A stretch of DNA of 62,000 nucleotides from Phoronis australis. Taxonomy: Eukaryota > Phoronida > Phoronidae. Made by a program: the position numbers and the translations under genes. A model generated the notes under the pieces. That model did no database searches, was not told the DNA's origin, and saw only the letters and a program-made list of their open reading frames with translations. The stretch spans positions 998,596 to 1,060,595 of the forward strand of contig NMRA01000046.1 in the NCBI GenBank assembly GCA_002633005.1, given 5' to 3'. This document shows positions 9,501-19,800 of the stretch, in pieces; position 1 is the first letter of the stretch, and every line of letters starts with the position of its first letter.

Positions 9501-11905
9501 GAGCTGCAAGGTGTCAAATCGGACATTGAGTTTTAAGTCATAGGTGTATGTTAGATTGTTTGCAAAGTTTTGAAAGCTAATTGTTAAGAGCTTAGCTTAA
9601 ATAAGTGTTATATAATCACTGGGATTGAGATTATTATTGTTATTACTATTATATTGCTGTTATTATTATTGTTGTTGTTGTTGGTATTAGTGTTATTATT
9701 TTGCTAGTGTTATTTTTACTGTTGCTGTCATTGCAGAGTGATAGGCTTGTGCCTGCTACAGAATGAGCTGTGTCCCATCTTTTTGTCTCGACCTGTACTT
9801 AAGTATATCCTTGGTCGAAAGATAGGCTGGCATGACTTAGCCTTCTTTGACCCCATGATGTACGAGAGCCTACGCCGCCTAGTGTGCAATGCAGAAACTA
9901 AAGATGCTTTTCTAATCTTCACCACCCTGGACCTGACATTCAGTGTAGACCTAGGTCCTGAAGAGGTAAGTCTAAAATAACCTTTGAAGCAGATAAGTCC
10001 ACAGATATTTGGTTCATGCTTTATCTATGATCCTGTAATCCAAACACTGAAATCAAACTAATTAACATCTAGTAAGAGATCAGAAATGTTATGGTACTCT
10101 GCATTTTGCTGTTTACTTATCTAGTCAAAATAGATTACAAAAAATTACCTATCTATCAGTCTTCGATTTCTTTTTTGAAAATTCATCCAAGGCAGTATTA
10201 AGATTTGCTCTTCACACCGATGATTATTTTACTGTTGCTCTAAGTGAATGTTAACTGTGGTCGCTGTGTTCGCTTCAGGGTGGTGACCATGCTGAGCTGG
10301 TGGCGGGTGGGAATGAGATCTCGGTATCTCCTAACAATGTGCATGACTATGTGCGTAGATACGCTGAGTACCGGATGATAAAGTCCTGTGAAAAGTCCCT
10401 AGAGGTAAGTGCTGTGTTAGATACCTGCAGTTACTGGACTTCTGAGAACCTATAGTTAACTTTGCATTGCCTCTAAAATTATGGCTATAAAATTGACAGC
10501 AGCTTGATTTGTGAGTTTGAAAGGGAGTGACACTGTTCGTCAATCCTTGAGACCATGCGCGACGCATAAAACATTTCTCAAATTCTGTGTCACACAAGTC
10601 TCAAATTAGCGCATACTTTTTCAATACAGATTATGACACTCAAAATGTAAGCAATAATATCAAAAATCATAACAGCATTTACTAATGTATTGAGAGTTAA
10701 TGTGTGGTATACTGATTTTGTTTGTCAGCAGTATATGACCAGATTGTTGAATGAGTGAATGGTCTGCTTGGTTTTCAAATATGACTCTTTCTTGAAAATT
10801 ATGTCTTGTTTGTAGTTATTTAGCCTGAATCCTAAACAGTGTGCTGTTGTGTAATAGTGCCAATGTTGGTGATTTATTGCAGCAAATTCGCATGGGTGTA
10901 ATGGACGTGATCCCCAGCTACACACTAGATGGCCTCACTGCAGAGGACCTGCGACTGCTGTTAAACGGACAGGGAGATATTGATATACAGACTCTCATCA
11001 GTTACACCTCATTCAATGATGAGAGTGGCGAGGGAGGAGAGAAAGTTCACAAGTTCAAACGTTGGTTCTGGTCAATAGCTGAAAAAATGTGCATCACTGA
11101 GAGACAAGACTTGGTAAGTTCGCTACACCCAAGGTTGTTGGTCAATAGCTGGAACAATGTTTTGCTTCGGGAAATCACTAAGTTGTTTACTACCAAGATG
11201 ACAGGAAGTTAGATGCCAGTTGTGGTTGATAGGCAAGACACTGAGCATCTGTAAAGGATATTAACTTGATAAGTTGACCACACAGAGAATGGTAGAAATT
11301 AGTCAGTGGTTTTGTCAATAGCTGAGAAGACAAACGTCTTTGATGTATTGGGAATGATAATCCAGGCACTCTTTGAATGGAAGGCAAATTAAGTGAGGTT
11401 ATGGTTGACAGACCACAAGACGATGGTAACAGAGACGAGATTTACCAGAATAGTTTTGTGATGGGAAGGATTATAAATCCTTGCAGCAACTCGTATTATT
11501 TTGCATATCTGGAAGACCTTAAGTGCATTTCAATAAATTTCTACTATAGCATTGTGTAAAATGTTCGTGATACCACAATAGATGCCTACCTTCATATGTG
11601 ACATCAGCATATCTTTGTTCTAGTTATACTTCTGGACATCCAGTCCTGCTCTCCCTATCTACATATATGACATCAGCATATCTTTGTTCTAGTTATACTT
11701 CTGGACATCCAGTCCTGCTCTCCCTGCCAGTGAGGAAGGCTTCCAACCTATGCCCACTATAACTGTTCGTCCGGCTGATGACAACCACCTACCAACAGCA
11801 AATACCTGTATCTCTAGGTTGTACATACCACTCTACTCCTCTAAGACTGTTCTCAAGAACAAACTGCTGCTGGCGATCAAGACCAAGGCATTTGGTTTTG
11901 TTTAG
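568..11905 (+). CDS. UBR5: UBR5/hyd-type E3 ubiquitin ligase, C-terminal part (13 exons)
   Basis: This HECT-class E3 ligase takes ubiquitin from an E2 onto a catalytic cysteine and passes it to substrates; family members act in the nucleus and cytosol in N-degron and quality-control pathways. Exons: 568-781, 1183-2291, 2645-2776, 3203-3419, 3893-4136, 4505-4634, 4904-5021, 5480-5616, 9102-9314, 9737-9965, 10279-10404, 10883-11113 and 11693-11905. All have GT/AG borders and compatible phases once the false duplication around the n at 1798 is removed. They total 3021 nt, or ~1006 residues and a TAG stop. Family landmarks in order are [36 protein letters not shown], the MLLE motif [33 protein letters not shown], and NTCISRLY with the HECT cysteine. 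The N-terminal ~1800 residues (UBA and UBR box) lie left of the window. Identity is by recognised family sequence; no alignment was run. Confidence 0.95.
1507..2089 (+). other. Assembly duplication around gap n at 1798, inside a UBR5 exon
   Basis: Bases 1507-1797 and 1799-2089 (291 bp each) are the same sequence with a few single-base differences, for example GCTGCGCAG against GCTACGCAG. They sit on either side of a single n. The two copies read in different frames. Deleting one copy plus the n (292 bp) restores one reading frame through the exon. This fits two allelic contig ends placed side by side, not a real exon duplication. Confidence 0.9.
4122..4335 (+). repeat. Two-unit tandem duplication carrying a UBR5 splice donor
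   Basis: Units of about 105-110 bp (4122-4229 and 4231-4335) each contain CTCTTACAGTGAGTAG, followed by the same GAAACA...GGTACTCGGGGTGAGG sequence. The first unit holds the last bases of the exon ending at 4136 and its GTGAGT donor. The second holds a copy of that donor with GT at 4246-4247. Use of the second donor would retain an in-frame TAG at 4142-4144. Confidence 0.85.
5480..5616 (+). other. UBR5: UBR5 MLLE (PABC) domain exon
   Basis: The exon follows a TTTTAG acceptor and ends at a GTGAGT donor. It encodes a helical segment containing [18 protein letters not shown], then [16 protein letters not shown]. The M-L-L-E signature is the peptide-binding domain shared by UBR5 and poly(A)-binding protein; in known members it binds PAM2 motifs. 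The phase is 0 at its start and 2 at its end. A 3.5-kb intron then separates it from the HECT exons. Confidence 0.9.
5909..8175. repeat. Degenerate repeat array with recurrent CCCCTAGTGGCAA motif
   Basis: Within the 5617-9101 UBR5 intron, related ~130-300 bp units recur. They share a CTAGTGG core preceded by GTGC/GCGC and followed by CAATTTT, and a second block TCTATCAACCAAACCACTC...AAGGATGATT (near 6111 and 7350). Core positions are near 5910, 6051, 6220, 7160, 7458, 7588 and 7829, with a degraded copy near 8160. All have the same orientation. The array is split by a MITE at 6290-7087. No coding potential is seen. Confidence 0.8.
6290..7087. mobile_element. PIF/Harbinger-like MITE, 798 bp
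   Basis: Terminal inverted repeats begin GGGCTGTTCCAG and end CTGGAACAGCCC at the right (the left copy reads CCAGTAAAATC, the right is one base different). They are followed inward by a G-rich (left) or C-rich (right) tract. The element is flanked by TTA at 6287-6289 and 7088-7090. A 3-bp TWA target duplication with GGG-starting ends is characteristic of PIF/Harbinger elements. There is no transposase ORF, so it is non-autonomous. It is inserted in the CTAGTGG repeat array. Confidence 0.75.
8550..9061. mobile_element. 512-bp TIR MITE, copy 1 (6-bp TSD)
   Basis: The ends are CAGGGCTTGGAATTTTCC and ATTCCAAGCCCTG, in inverted orientation. ATTACA flanks both sides at 8544-8549 and 9062-9067. A second copy lies at 57965-58479, more than 90 percent identical by eye and with its own distinct 6-bp duplication. 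The interior has CCGCGGAAACGCGG, CCGC-rich blocks and a poly-T tract. No transposase is encoded. The CAGGG ends suggest a hAT-like group, but the 6-bp duplication is short for classical hAT (8 bp). Confidence 0.85.
9635..9716. repeat. TTA/TTG-rich microsatellite before a UBR5 exon
   Basis: An imperfect run of TTATTATTG and TTGTTG triplets lies in the intron just upstream of the acceptor at 9735-9736, where it merges with the polypyrimidine tract. Confidence 0.75.
11591..11725 (+). repeat. Tandem duplication of the acceptor of the last UBR5 exon
   Basis: Two near-identical ~66-69 bp units (11591-11656 and 11657-11725) each contain GACATCAGCATATC, TTTGTTCTAG and the first 33 bases of the terminal exon (reading [11 protein letters not shown]). 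The second acceptor (AG at 11691-11692) leads into the full-length HECT C-lobe. Splicing to the first (AG at 11622-11623) reads through the extra unit and hits an in-frame TAG, which is the second acceptor's own TAG. The product would end before the catalytic cysteine. Confidence 0.9.
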
Positions 11906-12265
11906 CTAGGCTAGTATCAGAGTATTCATTCCACAGTCAGTGAATACCATTGATTGTGTCTGATGCAATATGGGACTGTGCGTTTGTCATCGTTGGTGGG
12001 ATTGAACTTGCGGTTAAGATTGTTTTGAGTAAGGATTTTTTGTTGTAGCCAATTATGAAGGATATTCATTTTATAAAGAATGCTCAATTTAAGGGATTGT
12101 TTTAGTGTTGCAGGCTGCTCATCAACACTGATGTTGCATATAGCTGGATGGGAACAAATATTACAGTGGAGGATTTAAGATGAAATGATGTCTTTAAACC
12201 ATGCATTAGTCAGTGCATTTCTCTGTAAAATGTCTAATGTTGAATAAAAAGCAACAATTTCAGAA
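11906..12265 (+). other. UBR5: UBR5 3' UTR
   Basis: The sequence from the TAG stop to just beyond the AATAAA at 12243-12248 has no long open frame and no repeats. The end position is inferred from the polyadenylation signal. Confidence 0.65.
12243..12248 (+). terminator. Polyadenylation signal AATAAA for UBR5
   Basis: This canonical hexamer is 338 bp past the stop and is the first one in the 3' flank on this strand. Cleavage would be expected about 10-30 bp downstream. Confidence 0.65.
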
Positions 12266-12272
12266 AAAGTAG

Positions 12273-12278
12273 TTTATT
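12273..12278 (-). terminator. Candidate polyadenylation signal for the TMC gene
   Basis: TTTATT on the plus strand is AATAAA on the minus strand. It is 25 bp from the UBR5 signal on the opposite strand. If both are used, the two convergent transcripts end within or across one another by a few bases. Confidence 0.4.
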
Positions 12279-12453
12279 GCATGCAGTTAACACAATTCAA
12301 CCATTCCATTCAGATCAATGTCAATGACATGTGTTGCTTTGGTTCCAGCTGATTGTCACCAAGGGTAACAAGAACACTAAATGCAGGGAAAGAACACAGA
12401 GGGTCAGCATACATTTTTATTATTTCTTACCTCTGAACGTCATCTATAGTTCT

Positions 12454-12510
12454 GGTAGGAGGAGCGCTGTAAAATCGCGCGCGTGCGTGCGATTTTACAG
12501 TGCTCCTACC

Positions 12511-12541
<31 letters not shown>

Positions 12542-12544
12542 TAT
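12454..12544. repeat. Near-perfect hairpin followed by an AT microsatellite
   Basis: Bases 12454-12510 form an inverted repeat. The arms read GGTAGGAGGAGCGCTGTAAA and, on the other side, TTTACAGTGCTCCTACC, with a CGCGCGCGTGCGTGCG centre. They are followed by about 30 bp of TA repeats. The compact palindrome looks like a small fold-back element or a recombination-prone hairpin. No coding frame is seen. Confidence 0.8.
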
Positions 12545-13872
12545 TCATGTATTGAAAAGAAAAAATTGAGCAAAACCTGGAATAAATACTTAATAAGCTG
12601 GAGTTAAAACCTAATATACATGATTCTGGTTACCAGCACCACACATGATGAACAACAGTCCTCTTGTTCATTGAGTGATCATGTGAATCGAGACAAAGAC
12701 AAGGTACAGTGTTGATATTAAATGACTTGGCAAGAAAACAATGTGTTTTGCAAATTTTGACAATAATTTGAGGAATAGTGAACATAACAATGAAGTAGCA
12801 TTCCAATCACATGGGCAGTGCAGCACTGAAAAAAGTGGGGGGCTAAAGCTCCCTCAGCCCCCCTGTGGTGCACCGTCTACAGACCATGTGCAGCGTAGAA
12901 CTGAAAAACGTGGCGCTATAGCCACCCCCCCCCCGTATGATGCGCCGCCCATGAATCAGGCAGCACGATCTGAACGGAAATCATTTTGTGGTTATCAGTG
13001 TCTGAAATGAGAATAGTATAGGTTTTCCGTTCACAGGCAAATGCTTATGCAAGCAACGTTTGTCATACGATGGTTCCCAATTTGAGCCAGTATCAGTATC
13101 CGACTTCAAACACTGGTTACATTTCATCACACAGACCACTCATTCACTCTTTGTTCCAGCAGCTGCTTTACAAAAATAGTCTGTGTTGTGATTGACATTT
13201 ACAGTAAACAGAAAGAGGTGACACTTTTTATACTGGTTCAAATTCGAAAACATTTCAACGAAAACCTGTTCTTTACAATAGAAGTGTGTTTGATGTTCAG
13301 TCTAAGACCACAGTTTGTATGCGAAAACAATATTGTTTTCTAAGAAAACTGAGACAATGTTTTTGTTAGATTCACGTGATCATGGGCACCGAATAAATAT
13401 TAAAGACCATAAATTTGCTAAACTTTAAAATTACCCTGATAAATAACTCAAAAGATTGACACAAGCCAGTGCACACAAAATTCTGGTTATGAATTAAAAC
13501 AGATACATAGTCCAGTTCCTGCTAACAGCTAAAACAAAAAGGATTGTTTCAAGTTGTATCACAGACTATCCAATAAAATATCTACATATTAAAACCAACA
13601 CTTTGAACAAGTCTTTTTACAAAAGACATAAAAAACACCATTTCCCATCTTTGCAGCATCTATAAAAATCATACTAAAGCCGCTTGTGGAAAGGTAACGG
13701 CAGTTTGGACGGACAGATATTTAACAACTGAATGTGATAGGTAGGCCAGTCAGCGTGGTCCCAAGTTCTCAACTCAGCAGATCTTTAACAAAGCAAGCCT
13801 AATTACAATCTCCATTCAATGGAAAACAAACACCATTAATTAACACATTCATTGCCATTCCCAATAAATACA

Positions 13873-16800
13873 CTACACATTGTCATCAAAGGGAACGTGT
13901 GGAGGTGACCTAGAACCCCCTAGCTCATGTTCCATGAAGCTTCCATTAGTTTTACGCTGTCGTATGGTCTGTGATTCATTATCAACATCATCTCTGGGTT
14001 CGACTTGTTTGCGATCTTTCTTCACAGGTGACTTCCCTGACAACTCATTGAGTTTTGTCAACAGAAAGTGCTTGTCACGACCCTCCTATGAAAAGTGTTA
14101 CACATTGAGAGCTTTCAGCAGGTGAATACAATATTTTAATTAAATTAGTCATTCTTTAGACTCACAAAATATATGTTGATGATTCAATATTAGGAGTCAC
14201 TGCACAAGAAAGTCAGGAAAAAGTGTGCATTTTATGCAATTTTGTGTGACTGAAGAAAAAATGCAATAGTTTCTGTGAAAAAAATTACAAAGGTATATTA
14301 GGTCAGGTGACGCTGGGGATTTTCATCATTTTCAGATAACAGTCTCAAAAATCTAGATCAAAATATTATTTTTAAAGAAAATACAGCATACATAATTCCC
14401 TCCTAAGATACACTGAAGCTACTTGAAAAACAAATACACACAAATGGTGTGTGATCTGAAGCTAACTTTCTGGGTTTTTTAATGACAAAGATTTGCCAAG
14501 TGTCATTCAGAAATTTGCCAGCTTTTGAAACCAAGGGCAAAGTTCATGTGAAGGTACCAACCTACTTGAGGTAACTGATAAGAAAGATCCAGGGTCTCCA
14601 ACTTTACCTTGTTACAGAATGCTGTTATGCATTTTCAATTAAGTGACTATGTGCTTTCTCATCAAAAAATGAACTTCAAAATTAAAATACAAGCAGAAAC
14701 AGTTTCAGCATTTGAATTAATGAAATGGGCCTTGCGTGAGTGCAACTTTTTAGTACTTTTTATTTCAGTACACACTCAACTCATGAGGCAATGAAAGACA
14801 AAACAAATGGAGCATGTATGTTTTAGCAGGACTGTGATAAGTAGCAGTAGCTCACGCCCTTGTCCAAGAATACAGCTGTCAAGCTGATCATCCGCAATAT
14901 CAAAATGAGCAATCTTCAATAATGTGTAGTTTAAAAACAGAGTAATGGAAGCATGAGTTGGGCATGTAGGAATATATCCAACAGCACAAGGAATGCACAA
15001 CAGTGAACTCACTGATGTAGACTCAGCTACACGGATTTTTTGAAGACAAAAGTTGTTTATACTGTGTCAAAAGTCTCCAGTGGCTTCTTCAACTCAATAA
15101 ATGTGAAACAAGCACAGGGGGCCCAGGAATAAAGACTGGGGTTCTAAAATAAAGCTTCAGGTACTGACAAATTGATGCTTTTAGATGTAAGTTAACAAAA
15201 GACTTTTGCAATGTGGAATTTAAATGTTCCAATAAAAGCAAATGCTTGAGGAGAATGCAAGCAGATTCATAGATAATAAAAATTATAAAAAGTGAAAAGT
15301 TTAGTTATTCAAAATATTGAAAAGAACAATATATAAGTCAGAAGAACAAAAAAAGCCAATTGAAAGCTGCTAATAATTTTTGAGTTGAAGTTCTGCAATT
15401 TCCCGTCTCAGGTAAGTGAAAAATGACAGCAAAAATCAATACAATACAATAAAGTTGTATAATTCAAAGTCAGTTTTGAAAACATTGTAATGTTTCGCTT
15501 TTTAAAACATGAGAAAAATGACAAATTATGTCATCTTCAAACAATTCAAGAAGAAATTGCCTGGCAGAAAACCAATGTTCGTGACATGCCATTTTCCCAG
15601 AATATTTCATTTTGTCTCACTTTCTCCTCATGCAGTGACGAGACAATTATACAATAGAAATGATTACTGAGATTTGCCAGTGACTGCCTTGGCAGTTTAC
15701 AGATATGTCACGGAGGGAATTTCACCAATCAACTCTGTTCAGAAGACTTACCAAAACTAACTGATCTTTCAGGACACGGACCATTTGCTTGTGTGCTGTC
15801 AATAATGAAGCAACATAGTAGATGATCAGACTGCAAAAAAAATACAAAGATCAACATTTCCTATATGTAGTTTTTATTTATGATTAGTAGTGTGTTTATA
15901 TTAACTAAAGTGACCAATATTTGACACTAGGTGGACCTAGTGCAGATGGACTAAAGAAAGACAACTAAGGTACATCTTAAGGTTATCTCCAACCTTATTT
16001 AGTGGCCTCCATTCTAACTCGTATATCAAAAAACTAAGCTTCTTCAACTAATAAAAGTAAATATTTTCTGAAAGAACAAAAACCAAGAAATATAAATATA
16101 CTTTTTGTATTTATGTGCCATAACTATTTTTACGTAAAAACCTTTTTTAATTCAAAATTTCATTTTTAAGAAAGGTACATTCCTAGCAAAAAATCCTCGG
16201 TCGATTTTACCAGTTAACTCAAAAAACGCTTTTGGTAATTTTCGATTAGTCTGTTCGTTTGGTTTTTATGACAAATCAACTCGCAAAACGTAAGGTATTT
16301 TTGTAAAAAATTGAAGTTGTATTCGTCTTTTTCACATTACGCAAAAACTAGGCCTTTGTATCAAAAATCATTACAGCATTTTTGAGATTGATGACTAAAT
16401 ATTAAGTTTGGAAAGTTTCAGTGAAATCCATCAAGCCGTTTTTGAGAACTAGTGTTCCTAAGTTCAAATAAAGTTGATTTTCTGAAGCCGAGAAAAAGCC
16501 GATTAAACTGGGACAAGTGAAAATCTCAGTCTTCGGTTAGTTATTTGGTGAAAACTTGTTTTCAGTACACATAACCTATACAATCCTTAACTATTTTAGC
16601 TATTTCAACGTTCACTCTCAATGTCAACTGATTTTGCAGTGCGCAGCTAACTTAATTATCATTAAAACCTCAAACAGACGTATTGTTCCCAGCCAACTTT
16701 TTCTGTTGTTTACGCTCTACTTTCTAAGTAGGTTACAGTTCATAGCCTGTACACGTCATGTCCTGGGAGACTGATACAAAACCAAGTAAGAAATGGATTA

Positions 16801-19800
16801 CAAAAATCGAATCGGTGGTTAAAATATGTCATTAGCACGAGATCGAAACATCGAAATGTCAACTTATTAATTGAATTAAGGAATTAGGGCGAGGACTTAT
16901 TTCTTTTCACAACTTTCTGTGCTCATGACCATGCACCACAGAGGCCTGAGGTGACTCGTAGCATTCGTTTTCAACGCCAACAGTTGTATACATGTAAACG
17001 CACAACTCCCTTAGGATCAAAACTACGTTTTTTTCCGTGGCTCCATTCTATCATACACCTCGTTGGCTCAATTTTATGGCAATTTTGTGAGTGAAAGGAC
17101 TGAGCTGGCCGGAGATTCAATTCAATTGAAAGCCTTTTAAACTTTGACCTTGGATACGTAGTAAATAAATATCCACGCGGTTGTGCGGTTCTAAGGTGGT
17201 TCTGCTCAATCTTTTTTCTCGCTACGCCGTATAAATTTTCTATTTGAAGTTCCAGGAGAATGAAGATAAGGTATTTTGCTAGACACAAGTGAAATATTGT
17301 AAAAATGGCTAATTTTTGTGAATAAGGTTGGAGATAACCTGAAGAGTCAAACAAAACCAAGTTATTAGGCTTAAAAGAATATTCTTTATAGACTTGAAGC
17401 TTTTCTTGAACAGTTTTTTGTTATTCTGTGTGCACTGGACTATCAAGATAATCCTAATAATGCTACAGCAACACACCGAAGCATGATTTAAACATCCATG
17501 TCCAATGATTCATAAAGCAACCTTTTCTTGTCATACATTACATCAGTTGAAAAAAAACAGCAGACAAAGACCAAACGATAGCAGTTTTTTGAACATTTGG
17601 TGGTACCTTTGGTTTTTGCTGTAGGTATCAGGGTGTATTGAACAGAATACCAATGTGAGCATGTATGAGTTAGGTTCACTTGCACTCACTTATACAGGAC
17701 TCACATTAGAACGATTATTAGCGGTATGACAAATCCAGCAGATCCTATGAAGTCTGAGATAGTTTGGAACCAGCTAGGCCAGCCTTCCATGGTCTTAGTG
17801 ATAACTTGGTAACAGGTGGAGTAAGCCCGGAATGGACCGCAGCCACGAGATGGAGTCATTCTAGGAGAACAAATTAAAGATATGAGTAGAGAGCACATAA
17901 CAGTTCAGTGTATACCTACAATCAACATCAATTACTTAGACTCATACAGCTGGCTAATTATAGAAAATGTAAACACAAAGGGACTTGACTTATAAATGAC
18001 ACAGATTTCATGCTGACATAAAAAACTAACAAAACACTACCACAATATAGTAATGTAGCGTACTTCTTTGGATTAATGCCCAGTGTGAGAAACAACAAAC
18101 TCAAAGGGTGTCTCCCAGTTCAACCAAATCCAGTAAAGCATGCTTACTTAAATGTACACTTTATATGACAGAAGGGATATAACGTGACACTGAGCACTAT
18201 AATACAAATGAGCACAATATGAGCAGCAAGCAAATATATGAACAGTTATTTTGTGTACCTACAGCCAAGTAGAGAAGCTGAAATTTAGACTAGTTCAAAG
18301 TAGTGGCTAATTAACCATACTTAAGTGAAACCAAAGTTTTCAATCAGATTTAAATAGTACACTATTATCATTGTAACTGTTTACATGATTACACCATGAG
18401 ACAAGGCAGAAACAAGTTTTTGCATGGTAAATAAATTCTCATACACCTTCTGTCTTAGGGTAATTAAGTATACACAATGCAACAGATGATGCCATAACCC
18501 ACAATGCACCAAACCTGAACAATAAGTGAACATAAGGTCTGTTCTTGCATCACATGACAGCATGATGTAAACCACTTGAAACAATAGAAATCAAAGCGCT
18601 TATAAGTCCGTATTTTAACTTTTGATTTAGACCATATACTTACCACTACTAAATTGGTCTCAGCTTGTTCCTTACTCACATGGGAAGCAAATTTTGGACT
18701 TGCAACTGACAGTTCAATACTGCATGAATAAAATGACAGTACACATTGGCAAGTCAAATTGTGGCTCATGGTTTCAAGCCCAGAAATCACATGTACTTGA
18801 CTAAGGAACAATTTGAGACCAATTTCAGAACAGCAAATAGCTTCTCAATTCAAAATTTGTTTTTTGTGACAAAAGGAAGTTTTATAGCCACAATATGTTA
18901 CAAAGAGGTGCACTTTTCATAGCAACTTACTTAGCAATAACCCAGCCAATGGGTACGCAGACTGAAGCAAACGAGGCAAGTAACACGATCATGAAGAACG
19001 AATTAGACTTGGAAGCTCTGTATGGACGTTTGGATGGTACATGCGTGTAGAGTAATGTCACCTAGAACCATGCACAAATGTTTAAAAAGCTAAAGCACCA
19101 CCATGCAGACAACAAGCAGAGTCATACTATGTATATTACTGGGTTCCATTTAAATTATAGAAATATAGAGAAAAGATCCTTTTTGAAAACCAGAGAAAAA
19201 GTACCTTGCGTAAAACCCGTACAGCCATTTTGTCCATATCTCATGAACTTGTTTCACCATTGGTTGTGCCCTATGACATTGAAGAAAAATGATAAAACAG
19301 TCTCTTGTCTCTAATGACAATGAAAAAGAAGCAGAGGTCCATCACGTGCTAAGGGACATCGTGGTGCTCGATGTATGTAACCAAGAACAACCGTGACAGA
19401 GTGACCCCCCGGACCCTTCAATCATCAACTTCTCTGTGTGTATTCCCTATGTCAGAGGCATCTCCGAAAGGATTCAAACCATCTACCGCAAACACAACAT
19501 CAAGCCATTTCATGAACTGTCCTTCCATCAGTTAAAGATTTGTCACCCCCCCTCCATAGGTGTGGTGTGATTTATGAATATAAATGTGATAAGTGTAGTG
19601 AAAATTACGTTGGAGAGACAGGTCCCAACCCCAACCTGAAACCTATCACAGCTGTTCAAGAGCATGACAGTGACCTACATCGACAGTGACCTACATCACC
19701 AGATCTGTGATGAGGACTTTAGCATATTGAGTCTACACCTGGATAAGTGGAAAAGCAAGGTACAAAAGGCTATTGAAATCCGAGTCCATAGACCTAGCCT

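Larger units (their letters stand above)
9102..11905 (+). other. UBR5: UBR5 HECT domain coding region (5 exons)
   Basis: Exons 9102-9314, 9737-9965, 10279-10404, 10883-11113 and 11693-11905 encode the N-lobe and C-lobe of the HECT fold. Visible landmarks are [60 protein letters not shown] and TERQDL. The last exon carries [18 protein letters not shown], with the transthiolation cysteine, and ends FGFV-stop, the family's usual C-terminus. Nothing essential is missing. Confidence 0.93.
12262..13872 (-). other. Probable 3' UTR of the TMC gene
   Basis: This stretch follows the TMC stop codon at 13873-13875 on the minus strand and extends to a minus-strand AATAAA (TTTATT on the plus strand) at 12273-12278. 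It contains a hairpin with an AT run (12454-12544) and a C/G-rich imperfect repeat at about 12815-12955. An earlier minus-strand signal cannot be excluded, so the UTR may be shorter. Confidence 0.4.

Noticed and set aside
12741-13010. 89-codon plus-strand ORF with Pro-rich segments
   Set aside because: It reads through a C/G-rich imperfect repeat in the probable TMC 3' UTR and has no splice or start support.
16971-17360. 129-codon minus-strand ORF
   Set aside because: It runs across the right end of the TTAA-type element and has no transposase signature.
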